64,000 bases of DNA from Halanaerobium sp041694515 (GTDB lineage: Bacteria; Bacillota; Halanaerobiia; Halanaerobiales; Halanaerobiaceae). The DNA is taken from positions 35,036 through 99,035 of the forward strand of contig JASMSZ010000005.1 in assembly GCA_041694515.1 (NCBI GenBank), in the 5' to 3' direction. How positions within the stretch are numbered: position 1 is the first letter of the stretch; the number at the start of each line of letters is the position of its first letter. Made by a program: the position numbers and the translations under genes. Under the pieces are notes generated by a model. It was not told the DNA's origin. It searched no databases and was given only the letters and a program-made list of their open reading frames with translations. Positions 17,423-26,552 of this stretch are shown piece after piece.

Positions 17423-18697
17423 ATGAAAAATAGAGAGAATGTTTTAAAAAATATTAAAGTGCTGATCTCTTTTGATCTAATTTTGTTATTTATAAAGAGA
17501 GTTTATCAAAAATCCAAAGAAAATGATATTTTTATCCATGCTATGGGAATGGTCTATATCACAACACTTTCGATTGTTCCTTTTTTAATCTTTTCATTTT
17601 ATATCATGACTCTTTTTAACTTTTTTGGTAAAATTGACACTCTTGTCGGGGAAATTAGAACTTTAATCTTAAATAATCTTGCTGCCGGCACAGGAGAAAG
17701 CCTAATTGATTATCTAGAACTTTATATTTTAAATGTTGATATTGAACAGCTGGGAATAATAAGTTTCCTCTCTTTAATTTTTATTATCGTCTTTATGCTG
17801 GCCCGGGTAGAAATGACTTTTAACAAAATCTGGAATATTAAAGAACATCGAGATTTATTTAAACGCTTTGTCTCTTTTTGGACTTTTATTACTCTGGGAA
17901 CTTTTTCAATAACTCTTCTTTTAACTTTAAGTCTTTTATTTGCGGAGAGGTATCTTGGATTATGGTTAAGCGGAGAGCAGATAAGTCAGAGCAATGTTTT
18001 TAGCTATATTTTATTTTCTTTTAATTTCTTATTTTTTATAATTGTTTATTATTTTGTTCCAAATACAGATGTAAAACCAAAGTCAGCTCTCTTTGCCGGT
18101 TTATTTAGCGGTACTTTATTCATTATCTCTAAAAATATATATAATATTTATACTGCCAATATTATTACTTACAATCAGATTTATGGTCCTCTATCTATTA
18201 TTCCAATTTTTTTACTCTGGCTTTATTTAATCTGGTTAATTGTACTTTTAGGAGCTGTAATCTCTTATGTCTTCCAGCACCGTTCTGGACTTAACTATAT
18301 GCTAAACCGGGAAAAAATAAATCAGGGTTTAAGAGATTTAATCCCAACGGCAATTTTATTAACATTATATAAAAATTATCAGGATCAGAAAAGTCCACCT
18401 CTTTCCTTTGACGATTTACTGGAAAAAATTAATCTTCCAGCTGAGGATCTGGCTGCTGAAATTGAGCATCTAAAACAAAAAAAGATTATTGCTGAAACCG
18501 AAACTGGTAGATATCTACCGCTAAATAAGGCCGATAAAATTTCTATCTGGGATAGTTATCAAACAAATTTTCTGGATGAAAAGTTTGAGATTGAGAACAT
18601 TTTTAAGGATCAGGAAATGCAAAATCTCTATAAAAAGATTAAAGCAGAGGAAAAAAATAGCTTTAAGAAAATTAAATTTGTAGATTTTTTAAAATAA
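17423..18697 (+). CDS. YihY/BrkB-family membrane protein
   Basis: 424 residues. Six membrane helices in the first 290 residues, with the family landmarks HAMGMVYITTLSIVPFLIF, FNKIWNIKEHR, YYFVPNTDVK and YGPLSIIPIFLLWLYLIW. The C-terminal 130 residues form a winged-helix-like cytoplasmic tail (DDLLEKINLPAEDLAAEIEHL). The family was once named ribonuclease BN in error; real function is unknown, and transport of anionic lipid has been proposed for a relative. ATG start with SD AAGAGGTGG. Confidence 0.85.
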   Translation: MKNRENVLKNIKVLISFDLILLFIKRVYQKSKENDIFIHAMGMVYITTLSIVPFLIFSFYIMTLFNFFGKIDTLVGEIRTLILNNLAAGTGESLIDYLELYILNVDIEQLGIISFLSLIFIIVFMLARVEMTFNKIWNIKEHRDLFKRFVSFWTFITLGTFSITLLLTLSLLFAERYLGLWLSGEQISQSNVFSYILFSFNFLFFIIVYYFVPNTDVKPKSALFAGLFSGTLFIISKNIYNIYTANIITYNQIYGPLSIIPIFLLWLYLIWLIVLLGAVISYVFQHRSGLNYMLNREKINQGLRDLIPTAILLTLYKNYQDQKSPPLSFDDLLEKINLPAEDLAAEIEHLKQKKIIAETETGRYLPLNKADKISIWDSYQTNFLDEKFEIENIFKDQEMQNLYKKIKAEEKNSFKKIKFVDFLK

Positions 18698-18732
18698 TTA
18701 CTGTGAGGGCTTTAAATTTTATCTTATTTATG

Positions 18733-18738
18733 CTACAA
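18733..18738 (+). promoter_or_regulatory. likely -10 box of the sigma factor gene
   Basis: TACAAT with a poor TTTAAA -35 at 17 bases. The SD GAGGAGG follows about 35 bases downstream, just before ATG 18781. Confidence 0.4.
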
Positions 18739-18780
18739 TTAGTGATTGTGTCAGGCATTATGTATTGAGGAGGAATTTAA

Positions 18781-19713
18781 ATGGTTAAAAAAGCGAATAA
18801 CGAAAATAATGATAACCAGAATGACAGCACTGAAGAAGAAAAAAATGATTTAGATCTTTCCATACCTGATGGAGCTGGTATTGATGATTCCGTACGAGTC
18901 TATTTAAAGGAAATGGGTAAGGTTGACCTGCTTGACAAGGAAGAAGAAGTTGAACTTGCAAAAAGAATTGAACAGGGTGATCAGGAAGCGCGCGCTAAAC
19001 TAACTGAAGCTAACCTGAGGCTTGTTGTAAGTATCGCCAAAAAATATATAGGTCAGGGGATGTCTTTTCTAGATTTAATTCAGGAAGGTAACAAAGGATT
19101 AATGAAAGCAGTAGAAAAGTTTGATTATACTAAAGGGTACAAATTTAGTACCTATGCTACCTGGTGGATTAGACAGTCGATAACCAGAGCTTTGGCCGAT
19201 CAGGCAAGAACTATTAGAATTCCCGTGCACATGGTTGAAACCATGAATAAATTAAGAAGAATTGAAAAAAGACTTAAAAAAGATTTAGAAAGAGAACCTA
19301 CTTTAGAAGAAATTGGTGAGGAAATGAATATGGAACCAGAAAAAGTTCTTGAAATTCAGAAACTGGCAATGAATCAGCAGCCTACCTCGCTTGATACTCC
19401 TATTGGTGAAGAAAAAGACAGCCACTTAAAGGACTTTATTGAAGATCAGGATGCACCTGCACCTGAGATGCTGGCTTCATCTGAACTTTTAAAAGATCAA
19501 TTAGAGACAGTTCTTGATACTTTAACAGATAGAGAAAAAAGAATTATTAAATTAAGATTTGGACTCGAAGATGGACGACAGAGAACTCTAAAAGAAGTGG
19601 GAAGTCAGTTTGGAGTTACCCGAGAAAGAATCAGACAGATTCAGGCAAAAGCCTTAAGAAAACTGAGACATCCAACCAGAAGTAAGGAATTACGAGGATA
19701 TTTAAATAACTAA
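18781..19713 (+). CDS. rpoD: RpoD/SigA-type RNA polymerase sigma factor without region 1.1
   Basis: 310 residues. Region 1.2 (DDSVRVYLKEMGKV), region 2 (NLRLVVSIAKKYIGQGMSFL, DLIQEGNKGLMKAVEKFDY, KFSTYATWWIRQSITRAL), region 3 (EEIGEEMNMEPEKVLEIQKL) and region 4 (TLKEVGSQFGVTRERIRQIQ) are intact and match group 1 sigma factors. The N-terminal 45 residues are acidic and polar; the roughly 60-residue autoinhibitory region 1.1 is not there. There is no dnaG next to it as in the classical rpsU-dnaG-rpoD operon, so it may be a second RpoD-like (group 2) factor. Strong SD GGAGG. Confidence 0.85.
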   Translation: MVKKANNENNDNQNDSTEEEKNDLDLSIPDGAGIDDSVRVYLKEMGKVDLLDKEEEVELAKRIEQGDQEARAKLTEANLRLVVSIAKKYIGQGMSFLDLIQEGNKGLMKAVEKFDYTKGYKFSTYATWWIRQSITRALADQARTIRIPVHMVETMNKLRRIEKRLKKDLEREPTLEEIGEEMNMEPEKVLEIQKLAMNQQPTSLDTPIGEEKDSHLKDFIEDQDAPAPEMLASSELLKDQLETVLDTLTDREKRIIKLRFGLEDGRQRTLKEVGSQFGVTRERIRQIQAKALRKLRHPTRSKELRGYLNN

Positions 19714-19775
19714 AGCTTTTAATGGACAATTTATTTAAAGTAATTTGTGTTTATTTTAATAAATAAAAAAAATAA

Positions 19776-19814
19776 GGCTGAATCACTGTTGTTTTTTTAA
19801 ACAGTGATTCAGCC
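19776..19814. terminator. 15-bp perfect hairpin
   Basis: GGCTGAATCACTGTT (19776-19790), 9-base loop, exact complement (19800-19814). On the minus strand a T-rich tail (complement of 19763-19775) follows, on the plus strand no T-run. It is the second of two stem-loops after the peptidase gene and also the first strong one after the sigma factor gene. Confidence 0.6.
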
Positions 19815-19867
19815 CATCTTTATAACCTCCAATATTTATATGAATTACGTTCATTAACATAAAAAAA

Positions 19868-19922
19868 GACTTTATGAATCCTGTTCACTATAATAAATTA
19901 TAATAACTTTATTCATAAAGTC
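19868..19922 (-). terminator. long-loop hairpin with T-run downstream of peptidase C1B
   Basis: GACTTTATGAAT (19868-19879) pairs with ATTCATAAAGTC (19911-19922), a 12-bp stem with a 31-base loop, followed on the minus strand by seven Ts (19867-19861). Stretch 19714-20019 has no gene; it holds this hairpin and the one at 19776. Confidence 0.5.
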
Positions 19923-20019
19923 AAATATTAATAAATTGTTTTATTTATAATTTATAAGTTAATTGGATTAAAAAACTTTTTAATTTTAAGACAATATGAC
20001 CTTTTTGTGATTAACCCAT

Positions 20020-21366
20020 TTAATTTTGAGCCAGAGAACCCATTGGATCCCAAGGTTTTAACACAACTGGTTTTTTTTGATATGATTCAAGGTCACTTTG
20101 ACTTAGATATTTCTTATTAATAACTACTTCATAATTAAATTCTTTAAACCACTCATTACTCATGATGAAAAAACCATCTTCACCAACTTTTTCACCCCAG
20201 CTATTCTGAACCTTCCAGCTGAGAGGTTCTTCACCTATAAGGTTTACACCGGTAAAAGCCATAGCGTGGGTTAAAATACTTTCACCATACTGCAGGCGCT
20301 GTCCTTTATCTAAAGTAAATTTGGTATCTAAAACCTCTTCATAATTAAAAAGTTCTGTATCCATAATCCCTAAATCTCTATCAGACCACTGACCAACATC
20401 ACAGCCAAACCAGACCGGTTCACCATTTTTTAGCTGGTTTTTTGTATAATTAATCAATTTATCAATCGGCAGATTTAAATAGTGAATCTGCTGTCCTTCT
20501 TTAACATTACCTAAAAACTCTACTGTATAAGTCTGGTCAAAAGGCTTATCTTTAGTAGGAGCATTAATAATACTAACATAATCGGTCATTTTAACTTTAG
20601 AATATTTATTGTAAAATTCTTTTGGGGTTAGACCACTATCACGATAAAATTCACCATCTTTATCCTTATACTCAAAATCAAATTCCTGGGGTGGCTCTCC
20701 TAAAAAATAAGCCAGGATAGAATAAATTTCAGCCAGCATAGTTTCTTTTTCTTCCCTTAAACTTTCTTTATCTGCTCCTAATTTAAAATCTTCCCGCAGA
20801 GTTTTAGCAAAATCTCTTAATTTCAAACTCAAGATTTTATTCATATAACGGGAATTGCTGCTGTGATATGTTTCGGGCATTACATATTTAGGTGCAATAC
20901 CATATTTTTCTATTAAGGCTGTAAACATATCCCACTGACCCCCATCATTTGTGGGCTCATTTAAAAGCCACATCACTCTGCGGCTGTCAATTTCAAGCTC
21001 AACTGTTGAGATAATATTTTCTAAAAAATAATTAGCTTTCTCCAACTTGTCCCAGAACATTATATAAGACTGAGACAACTCAAAATCATGATCTTTAATG
21101 TTTAAGTCTTTAGAAATACTGTAGCGAATATTATTTAAAGCTGCAAACATCCAGCAGCGCCCACTTTTTTCCTGATTTGTTACCTTACCTACATCGATTT
21201 CTTCAGAAAAATCATAGTGCATTTTTTTAACAGATTCATTGTTTAAAGCAGTATCATTAATTCCATTTTTGATTACTGCATTAGCTATAATTTTACTGTT
21301 TTCTCTCTTTTTAAAATAATTCGAAAAAGATTTGAAATTATTTTGTTCAATACTATTCCTATTCAT
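20020..21366 (-). CDS. pepC: aminopeptidase C / bleomycin hydrolase (peptidase C1B)
   Basis: 448 residues from ATG 21366, which has SD GAGGGAG; the TTG at 21384 lies in the SD. A papain-fold cysteine aminopeptidase of the cytoplasm. Catalytic Cys in NQEKSGRCWMFAALN, catalytic His in LTHAMAFTGV and Asn in QNSWGEKVGEDGFF. The short tail after this is the family's self-compartmentalising C-terminal arm (ends MGSLAQN). Length agrees with lactococcal PepC (about 436). Peptide nutrition or turnover is the likely role. Confidence 0.9.
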   Translation of the reverse strand: MNRNSIEQNNFKSFSNYFKKRENSKIIANAVIKNGINDTALNNESVKKMHYDFSEEIDVGKVTNQEKSGRCWMFAALNNIRYSISKDLNIKDHDFELSQSYIMFWDKLEKANYFLENIISTVELEIDSRRVMWLLNEPTNDGGQWDMFTALIEKYGIAPKYVMPETYHSSNSRYMNKILSLKLRDFAKTLREDFKLGADKESLREEKETMLAEIYSILAYFLGEPPQEFDFEYKDKDGEFYRDSGLTPKEFYNKYSKVKMTDYVSIINAPTKDKPFDQTYTVEFLGNVKEGQQIHYLNLPIDKLINYTKNQLKNGEPVWFGCDVGQWSDRDLGIMDTELFNYEEVLDTKFTLDKGQRLQYGESILTHAMAFTGVNLIGEEPLSWKVQNSWGEKVGEDGFFIMSNEWFKEFNYEVVINKKYLSQSDLESYQKKPVVLKPWDPMGSLAQN

Positions 21367-21455
21367 TTTTAATTTCTCCCTCAATAAATTATATTTGCCA
21401 TTATCTTTAGACTATTAAAGATTATATAATAAATTCCCTCTATATTAACTTTTGA

Positions 21456-22811
21456 TTATCTGATTGTACACTTTTCCTCATTTTTAAGGGACTTATAGGC
21501 AGGACGAATAATTTTATGATCACTTACCAGCTGCTCAATTCGGTGTGCACACCAGCTGGCAACTCTAGCAGTAGCAAATAAAGGCGTAAATAATTCTTCC
21601 GGAATATTTAATAGCTGATAGACAAAGCCAGAATAAAGATCTACATTAGCACAAATTTCGCAGTCCTCGCCGCGCTGCTCTTTAAATATTTCCTTTGTCA
21701 ATTTTTCAATATTATCATATAGTTTAAATTCTTCCAATTTTCCCTTAGCTGCTGCCAGTTCTTTTGATTTTTCCTTCAAAATTACGGCTCTGGGATCACT
21801 TTTTGTATAAACTGCATGTCCCATACCATAGATTAATCCCTGCTGATCAAAAACTTCTCCTTTTAAAATCTTTTCTAAATACTGCTTAAGTTTAGACCTC
21901 TCAGAATAATTATTAAGATTTTCCTTAATATTATCAATCATCGCTTTTACTCTTAAATTAGCTCCCCCATGTTTAGGACCTTTAAGACTTCCGACAGCTG
22001 CTCCTACAGCAGAATAAGTATCAGTTCCACTGGAAGAAACAACATGAGTTGTAAAGGCTGAATTGTTACCTCCGCCATGCTCTGCATGTAAGATTAACAA
22101 TAAATCCAGAGTGTCTTTCTCTAACTGAGTATAATCACTATTGGGTCTGATCATATGTAAAATATTGGCGGCAGTTCCTTGACCCTCTGTTGGATTATGC
22201 AGGTATAAACTTTTATTATCAAAATAATGAGCTTTAGCCTGAAACCCATAAGAAATAATAGTTGGGAATCTGGCTATTAATTTTAAACTCTGAATTAAAA
22301 TTCGATCAATTTCCAGACAATCAGGTTTTTCATCATAAGAATAAAGAACCAGTATTGCCCGCTGCAGTTTATTCATTACATCACGGCTGGGACTATTTAA
22401 AATTGTATTCTCAGTAAAATGAGGAGGTAAATTTCTAAAACCATCCAAAATAGTGTTGAATTTTTCCAATTCCTCTTCATCTGGCATTTCTCCAAACAAT
22501 AACAAATAAACTATACTCTCAAATCCAAATTCTCCAGCTTTTTTTACCAGTTCCTCAATGGCTATATCTCGATAGAATAATTTACCGTCAATTGAAGTCT
22601 TAACACCATCACAGTAAGTATACCCGTGAACTGAACCAATTTTAGTAAAGCCCACAACTACTCCTGTTCCATCCGAATTTCTTAAGCCCTGCTTAATATC
22701 ATATTGTTTATAATATTCCTTATCAATTTTATTTACCTTTTCAACTTTTTCTGCTCTTTCTTCAAGCCAATTTTCCTTTAAATCTCTAATTAACCAATCT
22801 TTAGTTTCCAC
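21456..22811 (-). CDS. citrate synthase
   Basis: 451 residues from GTG 22811 (SD GAGGAGTG 22825-22818). It condenses oxaloacetate and acetyl-CoA. Key residues are in HAEHGGGNNSAFTTHVVSS (first His), KGPKHGGAN (second) and GHAVYTKSDPRA, with the Arg of the C-terminal half. The form with an N-terminal extension of about 60 residues is found in clostridia and relatives. With pyruvate carboxylase in the same window it fits a partial oxidative TCA branch to glutamate. 2-Methylcitrate synthase activity cannot be excluded. Confidence 0.9.
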   Translation of the reverse strand: METKDWLIRDLKENWLEERAEKVEKVNKIDKEYYKQYDIKQGLRNSDGTGVVVGFTKIGSVHGYTYCDGVKTSIDGKLFYRDIAIEELVKKAGEFGFESIVYLLLFGEMPDEEELEKFNTILDGFRNLPPHFTENTILNSPSRDVMNKLQRAILVLYSYDEKPDCLEIDRILIQSLKLIARFPTIISYGFQAKAHYFDNKSLYLHNPTEGQGTAANILHMIRPNSDYTQLEKDTLDLLLILHAEHGGGNNSAFTTHVVSSSGTDTYSAVGAAVGSLKGPKHGGANLRVKAMIDNIKENLNNYSERSKLKQYLEKILKGEVFDQQGLIYGMGHAVYTKSDPRAVILKEKSKELAAAKGKLEEFKLYDNIEKLTKEIFKEQRGEDCEICANVDLYSGFVYQLLNIPEELFTPLFATARVASWCAHRIEQLVSDHKIIRPAYKSLKNEEKCTIR

Positions 22812-22901
22812 ATTCTCACTCCTCAATTCTCAACTTATGGTGGATTAATAAACGAAAAAAATCCGAAAATATATTTATTTTAACAGAACTCATCTCTAAA
22901 T

Positions 22902-24185
22902 TTAAATATTATTCTCTACCCGAATCACACTTTTAATATCTATTACATCATCAAGGCTTTCAATTTCTTTTAAAGATCTATTTAAATCTTTTTCTTTAAC
23001 TGAATGGGTGATAAATACAAGTGGCACAACCGGATTATCCTTCTGTTTCTGAAGTACTGAAGCCAGACTGACATTATTATCACCAAATATTTTAGCAATG
23101 TGAGCCATGACTCCTGGTTCATCTTTGACTTCAAATCGCAGATAAAAGCTATTTTCTATTTCATCAATTTTAATTACATTACTTTCTAAAAATGAATCCA
23201 TTCTCTGAACTTCTCGCTGATTATGATTAATATCTTTAGCTACCTGAATAATATCTGCCGTTACAGCACTACCCGTAGGCATCTGTCCGGCTCCACGAGC
23301 TGTAGACATTACCTGACCAACTGCATCACCGTGCAGATAAACGCAGTTATAAGTGCCATTAATCATGGCCAGAGGATGATCTTCAGGCACAAAAGCCGGA
23401 TGAACTCTAACATCTAAACCTTCCGGTTCATTTTTGGCAATAGCCAGCAGTTTAATTACATAACCCATCTCCTGAGCCAGCTCTATATCAGCAATATCAA
23501 TATTTCTAATTCCTTCAACATGAACTTCTTTAACATTAACAAAACGTTCAAAGGCCAGTGAAGATAAAATAGTAATCTTATAGGCAGCATCATGACCATC
23601 AATATCTGAGCTAGGATCAGCTTCTGCAAATCCAAGTTCCTGAGCATTTTTTAATGATTCAGCAAAATCCTTTTTTTCCTTACTCATATCAGTTAGAATA
23701 TAATTGGTGGTCCCATTTAAAATACCATATATTTTTTCAATTCTATTAGCAGCTAGAGAGTTTTGGAGTGGACGAATAATAGGTAACCCACCAGCTACAC
23801 TGCCTTCATAACAGACCTGAACATCATTTTCATCTGCTTTTCTAAAAATTCTCTTCCCGTATTTGGCAATCACCAGTTTATTAGCAGTAACAATACTTTT
23901 GCCATTTTCAATAGCCTTAATTATGTAATCATAGGCAGGCTGTTCTCCCCCAATTAGTTCGACCACAATATCAATTTCTGGATCATTAATAATATCTTCA
24001 ACTTTATCTGTTAATAAGTTTCTATTAATGTCAATATTCCTTTTTTTCTCAAGGTTATTAACAAGTACCTTTGCTATTTGTACCTCAGTTCCAACTTTAT
24101 TCTTTATATTATCAATATTTTTCTCCAAAATCTTTACTACTCCACTACCAACTGTACCAAGTCCTAAAATTCCTATTTTAAGCAA
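22902..24185 (-). CDS. hom: homoserine dehydrogenase
   Basis: 427 residues. NADP(H)-dependent reduction of aspartate semialdehyde to homoserine for threonine and methionine. Rossmann start GILGLGTVGSGVVKIL, catalytic core GILNGTTNYILTDM and GFAEADPSSDIDGHDAAYK, and a C-terminal ACT domain (RFEVKDEPGVMAHIAKIFG) that is the usual feedback site for threonine. TTG start at 24185 with SD AGGAGG at about 24199-24194; the reading frame begins directly with the Rossmann strand, so this start is right. No other aspartate-pathway gene is adjacent. Confidence 0.93.
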   Translation of the reverse strand: MLKIGILGLGTVGSGVVKILEKNIDNIKNKVGTEVQIAKVLVNNLEKKRNIDINRNLLTDKVEDIINDPEIDIVVELIGGEQPAYDYIIKAIENGKSIVTANKLVIAKYGKRIFRKADENDVQVCYEGSVAGGLPIIRPLQNSLAANRIEKIYGILNGTTNYILTDMSKEKKDFAESLKNAQELGFAEADPSSDIDGHDAAYKITILSSLAFERFVNVKEVHVEGIRNIDIADIELAQEMGYVIKLLAIAKNEPEGLDVRVHPAFVPEDHPLAMINGTYNCVYLHGDAVGQVMSTARGAGQMPTGSAVTADIIQVAKDINHNQREVQRMDSFLESNVIKIDEIENSFYLRFEVKDEPGVMAHIAKIFGDNNVSLASVLQKQKDNPVVPLVFITHSVKEKDLNRSLKEIESLDDVIDIKSVIRVENNI

Positions 24186-24263
24186 AATTATAACCTCCTG
24201 TAATCTTATATTGCCTGCTTTTAGCTTCTCTATTATTAATCATTATATCAAGGAGTGATTAAC

Positions 24264-24401
24264 TTGTCGACTTTTTGAGAAAATTTTATTGATGAAATTA
24301 TATGTCAGCCTAAAATTAAGATTGTAAAAGCCAAACTAAAAAGCAAAAAATCATCCAGTAATCAAGACTATATTAATTTCTTAAATAGCTTTAAAAAGTA
24401 A
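24264..24401 (+). pseudogene. short ORF with in-frame TGA, probably a dead small gene
   Basis: SD AAGGAGTG (24250-24257) then TTG TCG ACT TTT TGA followed in the same frame by 40 open codons (ENFIDEIICQPKIK... ending NSFKK) to TAA. One nonsense change (for example CGA to TGA) would restore a 45-residue basic peptide. No homology recognised and no selenocysteine element seen. Stretch 24186-24482 has no other gene. Confidence 0.35.
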
Positions 24402-24417
24402 ATTTTTAATATTAATT

Positions 24418-24453
24418 CTAAAAACTCTCCTCGTATTTGAGAAGAGTTTTTAG
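24418..24453. terminator. stem-loop between convergent units
   Basis: CTAAAAACTC (24418-24427) pairs with GAGTTTTTAG (24444-24453). It follows the small dead ORF on the plus strand and the TraB gene on the minus strand. Tail is only moderately T-rich. Confidence 0.5.
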
Positions 24454-24482
24454 AGTAAATATTTTATGATTTTCAAGTAGAG

Positions 24483-25652
24483 TTAAAAACTAAAAAATTC
24501 AAGAAATGTTCTAATAACACTGGCTCCACCAACGGCAGTACCAATTACACTGCCCAGGTTAGCCAAAATCACAATTAAAAGTATATGAGTAACCTTATTA
24601 GTATAAATTTCTTTAATAGTAATCCCTTCTGAAAGTTTCTGAAAATCTTTAACCTGCGGCTTTTTAAGATAAGCTTCTGCCAGCCCAGCAAACCAACCTG
24701 CCGCCAGAGCAGGATTTAAAGAGCTTAAAGGAGCAACAATAAATGCAGTTAAAATAGTTAAAATATGTCCCCTGCCTAAAAGCACACCTAAAGCTGATAA
24801 GGAACCATTCCAGATAATCCAGGTCTTAGTGACTTCAATCCCTGTACTAATATTATTAATAAAACTGGAGACAATAATCACTAAAACAACTGCCGGAATT
24901 CCCCAGGAAAAAATCTTACCCCATTTAGCTTTTGGAGGCAGAATAGTAATTTTATGCAGATTCTGTTCTTTATAAATCTCTTTTTTAACCCCGGGTACAT
25001 GTGCTGCTCCTAAAACTGCAACAATTTTGTCACCTGGTGCATTTTTAATTTTATTTGCTAAATATTGATCCCGCTCATCTAGTAAATATTTTTTAATGCC
25101 TGGAAAAGATTTACCCATCTGTTCCAGCATCATATTTAAGGCATCACCATTTTTCAGTTCGTCCATCTCTTCTTCAGTTATCTCTTCGTCAACAAATAGC
25201 ATTGAAATAATCTGGAAGATCAATTTAAGCTTCTCCCAGAGTCCAAGTCCTCTCCAGACTCTCTTAAAAGTAATTTGAATATTTCTATCAGCAAGTACCA
25301 GTTCAGCACCTATTTCTTCAGCTGATTCAATTCCCTGCCGCATTTCCTGACCGGCACTAATCCCCAATTTTTCGGCCATTCGACTCTGGAAAGAACTGAT
25401 AATTAAATTAACCAGTAATAATAAGGATTTCTTTTCTTTTATCACCTGAAAAATGTTCATCTCACTCCACTTATCTTCGTCATTTATAGAACTGAATCTC
25501 TGCTCATCCAGCTCCACACAAACACTATCAGGTTCTTCAGTTTCAATAACCTCTTTAACCTGTTCTGCACTTTTTTTGGAAATATGTGCAGTTGGAATTA
25601 AAATAATCTCTTTATCCTCGTACTCAAGTCTCTGAATATTGTCTTCACCCAT
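24483..25652 (-). CDS. TraB/GumN-family membrane protein
   Basis: 389 residues from ATG 25652, which has SD AGAAGGAG; the upstream frame includes only that SD. TraB-fold domain at 1-230: IPTAHISKKSAEQVKEVI, VCVELDEQRF, GAELVLADRNIQITFKR, and GDKIVAVLGAAHVPGVKKEI. The C-terminal part has five or so membrane helices with AFIVAPLSSLNPALAAGWFAG. Related to enterococcal TraB (pheromone shutdown) and archaeal homologues; a membrane protease-like role is proposed for the superfamily but is unproven. Confidence 0.82.
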   Translation of the reverse strand: MGEDNIQRLEYEDKEIILIPTAHISKKSAEQVKEVIETEEPDSVCVELDEQRFSSINDEDKWSEMNIFQVIKEKKSLLLLVNLIISSFQSRMAEKLGISAGQEMRQGIESAEEIGAELVLADRNIQITFKRVWRGLGLWEKLKLIFQIISMLFVDEEITEEEMDELKNGDALNMMLEQMGKSFPGIKKYLLDERDQYLANKIKNAPGDKIVAVLGAAHVPGVKKEIYKEQNLHKITILPPKAKWGKIFSWGIPAVVLVIIVSSFINNISTGIEVTKTWIIWNGSLSALGVLLGRGHILTILTAFIVAPLSSLNPALAAGWFAGLAEAYLKKPQVKDFQKLSEGITIKEIYTNKVTHILLIVILANLGSVIGTAVGGASVIRTFLEFFSF

Positions 25653-25712
25653 AAAAACAGCTCCTTCTATATATTCTCTCATTTATCTATTATATCATTT
25701 ATGAATGATTTA

Positions 25713-26537
25713 TCAAAAAAATTTATTGGTAAAATAATCGTAAATCCTGTCCGGCAGCAGCCAGCGGAAAAATAATATTAATTTAGCATGGACTGGAACT
25801 GCATATCTTGCTTTAGGATGGGAACTTTCTGCTGCCCGGACAATTGCCGAAGCAACAACCTCTGGCTGTGCAGCCAGACCGCCTTCTCCATACATATTTT
25901 TATATTTAGAGGCCTTTCGCTGAACCTGATTTTGATAAATACCTTCTCCCGAAGTCTTAAGTAAATTTTCTCCAGCTGTTTCGGACCAGTTAGTCTCAAT
26001 TGCTCCCGGCTCAATTAAAATAACATCGATACCAAATTCTCTTAGTTCATTTCTAAGACAATCACTTAAACCTTCCAGGGCAAATTTGCTGGCATGATAC
26101 CAGCCGCCAAGTGGAGTCCAGATTTTACCGGCAATTGATGATATATTGATGATTTTCCCTGTCTGATTTTCTCGCATCCCCGGAATTACTAACTTAGTTA
26201 ATTCTGATAATCCAAACAGGTTTACTTCGAACTGACTTTTTGCTGCTTCCAGTGATACTTCTTCTATCGCCCCATAAGCTCCATAGCCAGCATTGTTAAT
26301 TAAAATATCAATCTTTCCTTCTATATCTAAAATTTTCTCCACGCATTTTTTTCGCATCTGTGCCTCAGTAATATCCATAATTTGATAGTGTCCATCTGGA
26401 TACTCATTTAAATACTCTAATTTTTCTTCAGTTCGAGCGGCTCCATAAACTATATAACCCTTATTCAAAAAATTTTCTGCTGTTGAACGGCCAATACCAC
26501 TGGAAGCACCTGTTATTAAAACAACTTTTCCATTCAC
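25713..26537 (-). CDS. short-chain dehydrogenase/reductase
   Basis: 274 residues. Classical SDR: TGASSGIGRS cofactor loop, NNAGYGAYG, catalytic Ser (SSIAGKIWTP) and YHASKFALEG (YxxxK). The C-terminal extension VPVHAKLILFFRWLLPDRIY is hydrophobic, as in retinol-dehydrogenase-like SDRs. GTG start at 26537, SD GGAGG six bases before; the ATG at 26533 is out of frame. It follows the pirin gene by 15 bases, so the two are probably one operon. Substrate unknown. Confidence 0.85.
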   Translation of the reverse strand: MNGKVVLITGASSGIGRSTAENFLNKGYIVYGAARTEEKLEYLNEYPDGHYQIMDITEAQMRKKCVEKILDIEGKIDILINNAGYGAYGAIEEVSLEAAKSQFEVNLFGLSELTKLVIPGMRENQTGKIINISSIAGKIWTPLGGWYHASKFALEGLSDCLRNELREFGIDVILIEPGAIETNWSETAGENLLKTSGEGIYQNQVQRKASKYKNMYGEGGLAAQPEVVASAIVRAAESSHPKARYAVPVHAKLILFFRWLLPDRIYDYFTNKFF

Positions 26538-26552
26538 AATTATCCTCCTTGC

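Noticed and set aside
17423..18697. Ribonuclease BN
   Set aside because: The old name comes from a wrong gene assignment; the protein is an integral membrane YihY-family member.
24264..24401. Selenoprotein with TGA as selenocysteine
   Set aside because: No SECIS-like stem directly after the TGA and no redox motif around it; a nonsense change is simpler.
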